A stretch of DNA of 64,000 bases from Pirellulales bacterium. Its GTDB lineage: Bacteria > Planctomycetota > Planctomycetia > Pirellulales > Lacipirellulaceae. Position 1 is the stretch's first letter, and each line of letters starts with the position of its first letter. The notes below the pieces were generated by a model that saw nothing but the letters and a program-made list of their open reading frames with translations, made no database searches and had not been told where the DNA came from. The position numbers were made by a program, and so were the translations under genes. Positions 56,801 to 61,796 of this stretch are shown here, piece by piece. The DNA lies in the NCBI GenBank assembly GCA_019636345.1, contig JAHBXQ010000009.1, forward strand, positions 114,899-178,898, written 5' to 3'.

Positions 56801-59581
56801 AACCGCACCTCGATCCGCGACAACATTTACCAGATCGGCGACGGCGTTTATTACGACCACGACGGAATCGCCAACGATTTTTCGGCCGCCTATGACACCC
56901 GGGTTACTGAATTTGAATTCGACCATCGTGGCCGCCAAACGTCGCGGACACTGCCCTTGGGCGTCGACGCAGCGAACGGCTCCTTCCGAGAACAACGGGC
57001 TTTCGTCGACACCCCGGTCAACGCTTCCGATCCTAATCTCGACGCCAGCGTTTACGCCGGGCAGCTCAAGTACTCCGTCGATTTTGAGGGCCGCGTCACG
57101 GCGTATTTCTACGACAACACGGCGGGGGGCGGCGGCCGGCTCGTCCGCAAGGAGCATTTCGCCAGCGAGGCGAGCTACGCCGGCGGCGCCGGCGCGGTCG
57201 TCGACCGCGTCACGTACGCGTACGACGAGTTCGGCCGCACCAAGTCGGTCAACCAGCAGTTTGCGCTCAATACGGGCAACCCGACGAGTCGGCTCACGAC
57301 CAACGACTACGACGCCGAGGGACGGCTCATCTTCACGCAGACGCCCGAGGGGACGATTCAGTATGAATATCATCCCGTCACGGGCCAGCTCATTCGCACG
57401 TACACGGGCGCCGCGGACGACGGCGGGTATGCGTCGACGGCCGGCGACTTAAAAGCGGTCACCGACACCCGCTACGTCTACGACGACCAGGGACGCTTGC
57501 TGCGGGTCGTCTCCGTCGAGCGGTTTGATACGCCGCTCGCCGGCACGACGGCGCCAACCTCCACCGTCGATTGGGCCGACCTCGACGGCGACGGCTCGTT
57601 CACGGGCGCCGAGCAAATCACCGGCGAGGTGACGACCTATTCTTACGACTTGGTCGGCAATCTCAGCCGAATCGTGCTTCCCAACGGGGTGATGGTCGAC
57701 CACGCGTACGACGAGCTCAATCGCCTCACGCGACTGGTGCAGTACATCGACAACGTCGGCGCGGGCACGGCGGGCGAGTTCGACGCAGCCGACTTGCTTC
57801 GCGCCCGTTACGACTACAATGTCGACGTCCATCACAAGCGCACCAAGCTTGTCGAAAAGATCAACCATGGCGACCTCGACAACACGACCGTCGTCGAATC
57901 GCACGTCGACTGGGTCTACGACGCCATGGGCCGGCTCGTCTCGGAGGACTACGATCACGACGTCTCCATCGCCGATGACGTCGACTTTCTGGCGGAGTAT
58001 GCGTTCGATCTGGTCGGCAATCGGCTGGCGAAGTTGGTCGACAGGCGGGCGGCGGCCGGCGTCGACGAGGCGTTCGCCTACGATTACGACCGGAACGATC
58101 GGCTGATCCGCGAGCGCGAAGACGCCGACTACGCGACGGCGCAAGGTTACGACTCGACCACCTTCTACGAGTACGACAACCCCAACGGCGTCGGCGGCGC
58201 CCTGGACGGGACCGAACGAACGGCGGTTCGCAAGTTCGTCGGCGACCACGCGACCCAGCCGGCGTCCGGCGTGACCGTGCTCAGCGAGTCGACGTACGAG
58301 TACGACCTGCGGGGGCGAATGAAGAAGGCGATCGTCGACTCCGACGGCGACGGCCAAGCCGAGACGACCAGCGAATACGCCTACAACGACGGCGGCATCC
58401 GGATCAGCCAAACCGTCGACGACGGCAGCGGTCCAACCACGACCCACTACAACGTCGACGGCAACAACCACACGGGCTACGCCCAGGTGCTGGAGGAGAA
58501 GCAAGACGTCGGCGCCGACGGGCTGGACGACGACGATGTGACCAAGAGCTACGTCATCGGGCATGATGTGCTGGCGGCAGCGGCCGAGGCGGCGCAGGCG
58601 ATGTTCCTGCTGGCCGACGGTCACGGCAGCACGCGGATGATCCTCGACGCGGCGGCGCAGATCGTCGAGAACGTGAGCGCCGGCAACGTGAAGCAACTGT
58701 TCAGCTACGACGCGTACGGCAACTTGGTCGTCGCGCCTGCGCTCGTCGCTCAGATTGAAAACGCCGTCGTCAACCTGCTGTACAGCGGGGAGCAGACGGA
58801 TTGGGCGACGGGATTGCAGTATTTGAGAGCGCGGTACTACAGCTCGCTAACCGGGACGTTCAATCGTACGGATCCATTTGGTGGCAATCAGTACGATCCA
58901 CAGTCTCTGCACAAGTATCTATATACACACGGAAATCCGATCGACGGCGTTGATCCCAGCGGCGAGTTCCTTCAATTTGTTTTCTACTATTTTGCCGTAA
59001 TCCTGATCCTAGCGCTCCGGCCGAATTTTGCCAACGCACCAGCACCGGGTGATTTTACATATGCTGATAATAGTGGTGATATTGTAATCGACCTTGGATT
59101 CTCCCTAGTTCTCGCGCCTCCATTCGCCGCAGCTGGACGGGCGATTGGACGGTATGTAGTAATGCCAGCTGCGAACCGAGTCAGCTCTTTCTTCTCGACG
59201 TTCTCTGGTCCGATCCGCAATGCGGTGCCGGCACGAATGGCAAGAGTCGTTCCGAGCAAGTTTTTTTCACAGGCCGGCAGGCTTGGAGCCGAGAAGGCCG
59301 ACGATGTTTTCGTAACTGCCGCGGATGATCTAGCGGGCGCAAATTCGGCAAGAGAAGTCGCGAGACGCCTTGCACTCGTCGATGAATCCGGAGCACTTTT
59401 TGACGGTCCCTTTACCATAATTGAATTTGAGACGCCTTCGTTCTACTATGCTAGTCCTATCAATCGAGCCAATCCCGGTTTCATTGGTGGAGGAGCGACT
59501 TCAGGAGGGGCGCGGGAGTTCGTCGTCCCTAACATAGCGATTGAAGATCTAGTGAACGCGACGGTTCGGGAGGTGCTATGA
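41834..59581 (+). CDS. Giant multidomain surface protein with RHS region and C-terminal toxin tip
   Basis: This 5,915-residue protein begins with a basic leader and LEPR-XLL-type motif (LFEPLEDRRVLS, about 36-47). Further on it has a DNRLRE-like domain (about 400-530), dockerin-like repeats (about 556-636), RTX-like GGAGNDILYGGSGNDLLYG (about 853-875), a beta-helix region with the SLREAI motif (about 900-1295), a second DNRLRE-like and a cadherin-like segment, a choice-of-anchor-L-like domain (about 2170-2445, VVFGSEEF), and a long array of Ig-like (He_PIG-type) repeats (about 2500-3850). An RHS/YD region spans about 4034-5705 and ends in the core GLQYLRARYYSSLTGTFNRTDPFGG. The last 200 residues are a different, A+T-rich domain with GFIGGGATSGGAREFVVPN, probably a toxin. 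It is a polymorphic-toxin-like contact or secreted weapon, or an adhesin. Confidence 0.88.
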   Translation: MRSTWHSWDATLAKLGFRRVKKRARRRRGPMGRRCLFEPLEDRRVLSTNSPTVDPWESHDVEASWISTPVQTIPAAAEFVIVGGASRNLFDVATEYVDGVPVALLSLSSRANATKELRLTIELELRDGREALRRYEVTFTMAADEFLAVYRSDRVAAASKSLPGAASAAETRLDDLVDRAELRKTEQQQTEARMAEPLEASVRTALDDFSAILASGKAPASSKPASTTTRDFLSASERKQAGEAAILLADKVRTDLASGDAARVAAAQLLRGQVLASADYGDVLWMGYQANSQVLRTEDAGPGQVRHSAIYEAGRLRLNEAITVDFGREGVVAVTTTPLNLAYSGVIRTAALGVEAGATTTAPAENEHGIYLWNGSPGAYPIVDPMPVVNNPDYPTGELVIDGVMRFNLEPFTQYVDAARVTISPVAGPNGYPTTSTDARQAAVIVEHDSWTSSSAWNAFPERTDGRPVLTTSGASSWHPEADGQGGFESVQLDVSDFVREKMRRGDMNVNFLRGASSGTAEVIADVTAFEMAVKDAPTYYAAFGTRLSSLQDILDRGDLNRDGVIDAADAELFIETHGYLQGDRDLDGDVDDYDFDLSWYQLNFGSQANYFGGDFNLSGAIDVGDLVVWSNNFGDPQPAEVENALSLRIYSPDQGPNFTELVWYAASGSSTVEVEQPGDVVLTRFDASAPGQWQVHYNILNHDATSLTVKIYRSSDGVALDDELLSVPVTDPSQLEPGIDRTLSLAPTLNGVTLADSDRLVAVVEATFAGGEADPNNNRGLFYGGAFKVGNVLHLMGSDGDDTFEVSASGGVYAVNGVTSVSGVSAIESRLYGGDDRVLAASSVTAPVTAWGGAGNDILYGGSGNDLLYGQAGYDILIQGGGGGGLLDWGNGGARDALVVTTLADENEWTSGVFSTDFGIGDVSLREAIALANFDATDDIIIFDESLQGTIALDPTLAQIFITRNVEIIGPGKDLLTVDAQGELVSGGVRRVFVNNATATSTIRGLTLTGGYAGTSNGDGGGIVNLGILTLDAVRIADNHVARSGGGVFSNGGSLIVTNSEIINNTSLYSGGLAAVMNDAGDVFLLENSTVSGNVALNSAGNGGAAGGVLVSSNTSQSYATIANSTISGNISGVSGGLRLNGSINLFVVNSTITANTSTGNHGGGISGVDSSQLTLQNSIVANNWTNWQYKDIVDWSSATWQADHSLFGTVGNTGIPTDPASGNHAVGAGVNPGLSPLGDYGGATQTHIPLSGSLAIDNGAVGVGGTTDQRGRVRPADGNGSGTYEPDIGAAERQPAVSLETGNILFVVGDGSVPIVPSANLDGVIESIVVRLTDRPDGFYETLTASPSSTAITATYSGGTLTLSGQASLAEFQQALRSVKYDNTAPRPDTTNRSAIIEVREGGSVVGTGQVVVDPRIRATLLLPASADFSVYNHLGLLDDGLFCLLPIGSATSESESRDNSGYLQFDFPAALESGYVESADLMLSTVTFYDPTLRIFVIPREHQSIAAYKLGSLPPVASETHLNEAIDLSISTPAAVISTRIETRSQGDILATVSDALAANETSLALGLIDKENDPDKSYWALIASSGFPDADSRPVLRVTGLLKDVEPTAISDAYSSSAYVPLIVTPADGVLNNDQPLSDLPLTAELVSPPLAGTLDFHEDGSFSYTPDKDSDAKKISFSYRAFNGLSYSEPATVAIELSAARSLKIEPQIAWVQSPNSSHQDTFFDSDGLLETNPRFHPVGWYENLLIDPQWIESGYVHDAFPYIAPPIPDPSIDDPNENEDDPGSTSIVLPWDWWFRIPDTKPFDFLGIPRKTSYLQFDLLPNGESNVDPADVHIESAFLVFRSEITDLSPHGVYYNGVVEKSLQLTPIAERSLADNPQFWVRLANDAQLPPLDFRIDLPNAGLNTEFRGFTQHGLHGRHKTDFTTSAQEIVAAAVTSGVPINELLMTVRFDGLNLAAGSIHNVHLIVTYAEPPVSLAGNSAPIFTSARILEAFVGEEYYYESTASDEDGDGLQFSIDPAIQWPQGYVPAPNDGFVVVDRNSPYEFGEYRWNPSPELVGQTVTITELVRDDAGNVSSRSIEILVSAKRHNRDPIILNDPPLEHLIALPQPAVRLVSPELISERLGYQQTKEVNVAVTRPGSSSQFGVEQYRPPEGEAGRLSVYRETDGKALVNALLFGGAAGIVVKDVNLTSLVGGRNPETGRYDAEATSTGVFVNRAGTYGLGQYGIVLSSGDARDYGSGSSSVESNTTDFGTLAHEETQEPLLDMVTSSDEDFTHFDATSLEIVFRVEAGHSQVAFDVVFGSEEFAKYVRTRKIDGFGLFLEEWDPVTKSPIGSITNLASQAGFGPPEGHPSGALYAAEPGVPLEQLPVNINHPQMNYAEGTELNAVLTPYGHSSPVMHFSSPVESGKHYRLTFIIADTDDGVLDSTVFISRLGGGVPDLIDIGLEIDLPPGVAIEDVIDPADLEQIVLGVPPSGTAEFTIRLRGDGLPRQFDLRFVEAKPNGDIVGRIPVALNTNYYWDVDAVDEDQDSLLYELTVKPPGAAIDPHTGEITWTPLEESVFDFTVVVSDGNGGKATKSWKVDVSSDHSNSDPVIDVSKLPSTTIDAQVSRPFELLIVSNDPDSTDPAYYYLESGTAPEGMSINRNTGKITWIPLGSQAGLTASPVVRVFDGRGGSDSYGFSVTVAPQNVTSNASPRIDFLPGISPKPYVLVAKEGERFRLPLQVSDPDYDTVTLTASGLDGLFYDRESGYLVGQPRIGDAGRHQIVLRADDGRRGFDTMTFQLEVLPANTPPRIDSTPPRGGGDAGYVYRLAASDVDQDEIFWTPLNLPADMKLLYDAEGAYLFWANPVSGLHSVSIAAHDGRGGIDLQEFTLEIGAVAPPSIAGQTVNVTPIDQPYVSEFSVTSQSPLTNWNSVDPATRQIFLDGDSYARGMTLDFTSASASGGGGQPWTYEGVRIVWTPTTADDYAVSVTAKNDGGASVTASFDLAVAPRVNVTLPPKLTNNPLGPAVVGQGWSYPLALEDPDGNDALVTIEVLAKPANASFHQGSKTFSWTPGIVEPGLFRFKLTDDHGDFSIWEFALPVVENEAASTTYIVPKSEAPPQNQGPQFKTTSLGAIAVDQKLRVQLDVRDPDGHLVTSFAVDAGQTTAPGFTDENIDDNGMIEWTPSVPGEYAIAVVAADSEGALSTLVFTILVGDNAAPTFKAPATGIPSATVGLPYAVDFVIEDPNPGDIPKATLNAEALALGLKLQRVSETTTWTLSWDSPTTVGQVPVTVTLDDQRGGVRSVSFPLLVLQQEDGAPPTIGTALPESITIPAERLFSIDLIASDASGTKPKFSWSQAFINSGVPTGLTLTSDGRIRWEPAVGQITPPPTFYPVQIEVADADSNISTISFDLHVVDPDLFTPSIPVIDSTPPNASTARQSFVYEPTVVYSGNLPLSWLKLDGPEGLEVDQVTGRVTWSPQSADVGSTPNVRIRVIDAFNSGSEQTFKLDVRATNQKPTLTEGLPSEWKAGLALDLPIGIVDPEGHALTFGTLAPVPYGKPLPSGMEISAAGRLTWSSPVEGSVSFIVRVYETHKPESVSEIPFQLNVLSAGANLKPQIVEAPSSSYATYATGGYQNRYRFVFNDPDGSAGSLHYEITGGQTGDMAVSAGAAPGEAIVTWTPNQGELGSHSITVKATDLNGAGRSVYRTFTLKAVENQLPIINAGQSFAVAVGDKLKQHVRAHDPEQGGLAFTIDETAANDSAALVAAGLAIDPATGQLSWDVPPNAGSIDSYVVTIVATDALGAVTKRDVNIVVTEDDVAPTIRLTMLDPVTNKPVANGGKLVKNNQPGENDDYRLSIRLSDNFDLGALDPQKHKLTVIPAAGSPFDVPLPGFRSDFGIDAFEVGPLSLVVTATDAAGLKRTETYRFFIVDADSDAVASIDSPSSGKGVTSITKIVGSVDADSTTAGTATSYAIDVIDARTGETVRRIAEQTVSAEIVNGELGTFDPTLFSDGTYRLRLTVVTGTGDILAIDEQRLEVVNSLKIGELDVAFTDLAVNLGGIQVSLARSYDSKRAGELGDFGYGWNLDFLDGSVVVDHPSGYVTNLTQSTPIGTRILVTLADGSTHAFTFNITGGGKPTFIPDEGVAGRLSLTDVSSHLYLERSWAKSDGTVVDNGRDEFVPAWWARDLKLTMQTGLSYHFSFATGNLIGLSDRNGNRINITPAKNNSGVWQTQYIRSEGGSQQIEIRRNAVSGVITKLIDPNGGEINYEYGDFVPASSGTPSSFTPNEDNRLGRLTNRAGNRTHFVYTATAITDETLAEPLLSGVFNEDVRILTVAYNAEGRLNSIKDAAGGGTDVEFDLSLGDGRSVERIEDGTGAFIDIVRDSRGNVVMRVIPLDAPGAVSDPAARKFLVTETVYDDVDNIIRESVPYVVTGAEQRYQVHGADPATNPGAWARRIVYDDLNRPILTFDALANVTAVAYDSENRVIMVTDPNGTVTHSVYDQATGDLLERFSTRGKQGAAFNRTRYVYQNGRLVETWRGLQDAEILVSSTAYYESGDHYGLPKSSTDAAGVTRYFAYDNNGRQTHSWYVWIDPLNTLPARTFVSVTQLDGEGRATGARQIELTGSYETFTALPSWVQDSQGTPPPGSTDLKSTTSTDYDSQGRVVQSTDSLGAVTHTRYDVRGNVIETRTTAKNAAGTLGWLVARTLYDDQGRVLFSADPYFVTVSSYGNTGQPTFGTYAQYDHLGRTIESRRYDGVQIDVNDSGEAPIAESAFDFESATPRSVSSTHYDPQGRVVYTVSESGARTDYYYDATRQIATLAPAVVIDGQTVRHLSESVMDPAGRLVQAKSNIAIAAAADAHPLDLNDPNIRDDSAEQNTYYEYDAAGRQTAVVTTEIDNPDYDETGLVGEFDTLHARIHIRTETVYDDFGRRIASINGIKQADPFDPESVDRTQQQETRFEYDAATGNLTAVILPAVEHPDVNIGMVRPRYEYVYDVYGNRTSIRDNIYQIGDGVYYDHDGIANDFSAAYDTRVTEFEFDHRGRQTSRTLPLGVDAANGSFREQRAFVDTPVNASDPNLDASVYAGQLKYSVDFEGRVTAYFYDNTAGGGGRLVRKEHFASEASYAGGAGAVVDRVTYAYDEFGRTKSVNQQFALNTGNPTSRLTTNDYDAEGRLIFTQTPEGTIQYEYHPVTGQLIRTYTGAADDGGYASTAGDLKAVTDTRYVYDDQGRLLRVVSVERFDTPLAGTTAPTSTVDWADLDGDGSFTGAEQITGEVTTYSYDLVGNLSRIVLPNGVMVDHAYDELNRLTRLVQYIDNVGAGTAGEFDAADLLRARYDYNVDVHHKRTKLVEKINHGDLDNTTVVESHVDWVYDAMGRLVSEDYDHDVSIADDVDFLAEYAFDLVGNRLAKLVDRRAAAGVDEAFAYDYDRNDRLIREREDADYATAQGYDSTTFYEYDNPNGVGGALDGTERTAVRKFVGDHATQPASGVTVLSESTYEYDLRGRMKKAIVDSDGDGQAETTSEYAYNDGGIRISQTVDDGSGPTTTHYNVDGNNHTGYAQVLEEKQDVGADGLDDDDVTKSYVIGHDVLAAAAEAAQAMFLLADGHGSTRMILDAAAQIVENVSAGNVKQLFSYDAYGNLVVAPALVAQIENAVVNLLYSGEQTDWATGLQYLRARYYSSLTGTFNRTDPFGGNQYDPQSLHKYLYTHGNPIDGVDPSGEFLQFVFYYFAVILILALRPNFANAPAPGDFTYADNSGDIVIDLGFSLVLAPPFAAAGRAIGRYVVMPAANRVSSFFSTFSGPIRNAVPARMARVVPSKFFSQAGRLGAEKADDVFVTAADDLAGANSAREVARRLALVDESGALFDGPFTIIEFETPSFYYASPINRANPGFIGGGATSGGAREFVVPNIAIEDLVNATVREVL

Positions 59582-59808
59582 GCAACTGCTGTCAATGTGA
59601 TTCCATAAATGAGCTAAGCGGTGCACCAGCAGTGGAATACGCCAAGTCGCATCTACGTGAATTGTCCACCAATCCTAGTGACTGGACCGTTGAATATATT
59701 TGCGATGACACAGGTACAAGATGGATTCTTGACTATCCGTTTCCTGATGGACACGGTGGCGGACCGCCTCGACTAAGAAAAACAAAAACAGATTTCCAAA
59801 ATGCGTAG
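59578..59808 (+). CDS. Imm27-like immunity protein
   Basis: The 76-residue protein starts inside the stop codon of the RHS toxin gene (ATGA overlap), the usual arrangement for a toxin and its immunity protein. It contains WTVEYICDDTGTRWILDYPF and DGHGGGPPRLRK, and the closing GGGPPxL block with the preceding W...YP is what I recall of the Imm27 family. It has no signal peptide, so it would act in the cytoplasm. Its A+T-rich composition matches the toxin tip rather than the rest of the RHS gene. Confidence 0.72.
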   Translation: MSNCCQCDSINELSGAPAVEYAKSHLRELSTNPSDWTVEYICDDTGTRWILDYPFPDGHGGGPPRLRKTKTDFQNA

Positions 59809-60075
59809 AGTACGAGTATTCGCCCCGCCAAGAACCCTCGACAATCCGTGTTTGGAACCAGCCTCAACCACTCAAGTATGCTCCTTACAATTGTCGCCGT
59901 CCAACTCCCCATGACTTCGCCGACGCCACCGCTGACGAGGAAGCCGACCGACGCGCGCACCTGCGCCGTCCGCTCGCACCTCGGCGAACGTCAAGAACAT
60001 AGTGGCTCAAGCATCCAACCAGCGCGTCGTTCATGCCGATTGAGCACGCTGCCGGCTGCTACCGAGGATGAGTAA
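59809..60075. other. Intergenic stretch after the immunity gene
   Basis: One plus-strand frame (about 59810-60000) stays open without a start codon and reads EYEYSPRQEPSTIRVWNQPQ; it could be a remnant of a displaced toxin or immunity gene, but no family is recognised. GAGGA at 60064-60068 is the ribosome site for the next gene. Confidence 0.3.
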
Positions 60076-61146
60076 GTGCTACGATTTCTACAAGGCGTAC
60101 TTCTATTCGCTGGGATTGCTCATGCCGCACATGCGAGTCCTCTAGTTGTGGTTGAGAGCCAAGCCCGCGGGAGCGTGAATAGCAGCAGCAGGACTTCGTT
60201 TGTTCCCGTGACGTCGTTCCACGTCGACCAATGGAATCAGTACCGAAACCTGCGCAGCGAGGTCGATTGGAACCTGGGCCTGCAAACCTCGGCGCGAGGT
60301 CGGATGATCTGGGAGGTCGACGCTTACAGTGCGTATCGCCCGGAGCAAGAAGTCTATGATCGGGAAGGCAACCTCGTTTACGTACGTCCTGCCGGATTTG
60401 AAGTCACGACCGCCAAGGCCCAAGCGCCTCTGGTGCTGGCGGAGCCGGCCTATGTCCGCTTCACGGTGCTCGGCGCGGGGCTGAACGGAGTTCGCCGGCT
60501 GAGTCTGACCGCTTTCGATCACTCGATAGTCTACGAAGCGGACGCCCAAACAGGCGGTCTTCTGCCGTTTACGACGATGAGCCCGAATTTGGCGACTCCC
60601 GAGCCGCTTGACGTACTCGGTGAGGACCAGTGGTTTCTCGCTTCCGGCGAGACGATTATCGACCTGGAAATCGTGTCTTCGTACCGCGACGACATGACGT
60701 TGTACGACGGCCATCTGCGATTCTCGCTCGAATTCGCCCGCGCAGCAGATTGGCAAGGGGACTACGACGGGGATCGATTAACTACCGGCGACGATTTCCT
60801 GACATGGCAGCGGCTGGACAGGACGACGGCCGGCCTGTTGACCTGGTCGAGCGGCTTCGGCGCCCCTGCTCTGTGGGAAGGGGATTTTACTGCCGACGGG
60901 CGCGTGTCCGGAGACGACTTCCTATGGTGGCAACGAGGCCAATCTCCCAATCCGTTGCTGGCTAGCGACTTGTTGGACTGGCAACAGACGTTTGGCCTTA
61001 CAGGCGGGGCCACGGCCGACATCACCGCATTGAGCGTCGCTGAGCCCGTGGCCATCGCCCAATGGGTTTGCTGCCTAGCGGCCATACATTTATTGCGAGC
61101 GAGCGCATTTCATCGCCGAGGCGGTTCGAGTGGAGCACGCGAATGA
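60076..61146 (+). CDS. Exported protein with dockerin-like repeats and degenerate PEP-CTERM-like end
   Basis: The start is a GTG at 60076 with GAGGA seven bases upstream; it opens a signal peptide (LRFLQGVLLFAGIAHAAHAS). The central part (about 25-220) is a beta-rich domain of unknown type. Then come dockerin-like motifs GDYDGDRLTTGDDFLTWQRL and GDFTADGRVSGDDFLWWQRG and a half-repeat ending in DWQQTFG. The end, VAEPVAIAQWVCCLAAIHLL followed by RASAFHRR, has the shape of a PEP-CTERM tail with VAEP instead of VPEP. It would be exported and perhaps anchored. Its stop overlaps the next gene. Confidence 0.72.
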   Translation: MLRFLQGVLLFAGIAHAAHASPLVVVESQARGSVNSSSRTSFVPVTSFHVDQWNQYRNLRSEVDWNLGLQTSARGRMIWEVDAYSAYRPEQEVYDREGNLVYVRPAGFEVTTAKAQAPLVLAEPAYVRFTVLGAGLNGVRRLSLTAFDHSIVYEADAQTGGLLPFTTMSPNLATPEPLDVLGEDQWFLASGETIIDLEIVSSYRDDMTLYDGHLRFSLEFARAADWQGDYDGDRLTTGDDFLTWQRLDRTTAGLLTWSSGFGAPALWEGDFTADGRVSGDDFLWWQRGQSPNPLLASDLLDWQQTFGLTGGATADITALSVAEPVAIAQWVCCLAAIHLLRASAFHRRGGSSGARE

Positions 61147-61787
61147 CCGATCTTAAGCAAGCTGCTGATGCAATGTTTGCGGATCTAGAACTCCTGGACC
61201 TGCTCCAGCGGCACGGGGACTTGCGGCTCCACGGCGCCTACGAGATGGACCTCATGACGTGGCCGGAGATTGACGTCTGGATCTTCAACGACGCCTTCGC
61301 ATCTGCAGACGCCTGGAAACTCGTCGGCGCCCTGGCCGAAGTCGCCCCGCCGACCCACGTTCACGTCATCAACCAACTCGACCACGACCTCGGCAAAACG
61401 CCCCCCGATTGCGTATCCATCGATTATCGGTTCCGCTACGGCGACCTCCAGTGGAAGCTCGACATCTGCATCGGCAGTGCGGCGCGGCACGAACCAGGGT
61501 TGGAATATCTGAAGCACGTCGTCCCGCAACTCACGTCCGAAAAGCGAGCCGCGATTCTGGCGATCAAAGAGCTCGCGATGCGGTCGCGGTGGTATCGCAA
61601 GAGCCGCTGGTACTACGCGCAAGGCCAGAAACAGATGATTGGCGTCGACATCTATCGCGCCGTACTCTTCGAAGGCGTGCAAACGCCGGCGGAGTTCGTC
61701 AATTTCATCTGGCAGCACAAGGGAATCGACATCTCTGCCGACTTCGGATTGCCTCCGGGGGCATTCTCAATTGTCGCTTCCCCTTGA
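61143..61787 (+). CDS. Nucleotidyltransferase-like protein (tentative)
   Basis: This 214-residue protein starts by ATGA overlap with the preceding gene. The segment RLHGAYEMDLMTWPEIDVWIF resembles the strand-turn-helix of nucleotidyltransferase-fold proteins (hGSy..dLM.w.DiD), where the two acidic residues bind metal; DYRFRYGDLQWKLDICIG would supply the third acidic strand. The family with this pattern has no firmly known substrate. There is no signal peptide, so it is cytoplasmic, and the coupling to an exported protein gene is unexplained. Confidence 0.55.
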   Translation: MTDLKQAADAMFADLELLDLLQRHGDLRLHGAYEMDLMTWPEIDVWIFNDAFASADAWKLVGALAEVAPPTHVHVINQLDHDLGKTPPDCVSIDYRFRYGDLQWKLDICIGSAARHEPGLEYLKHVVPQLTSEKRAAILAIKELAMRSRWYRKSRWYYAQGQKQMIGVDIYRAVLFEGVQTPAEFVNFIWQHKGIDISADFGLPPGAFSIVASP

Positions 61788-61796
61788 CAAGGCGGA

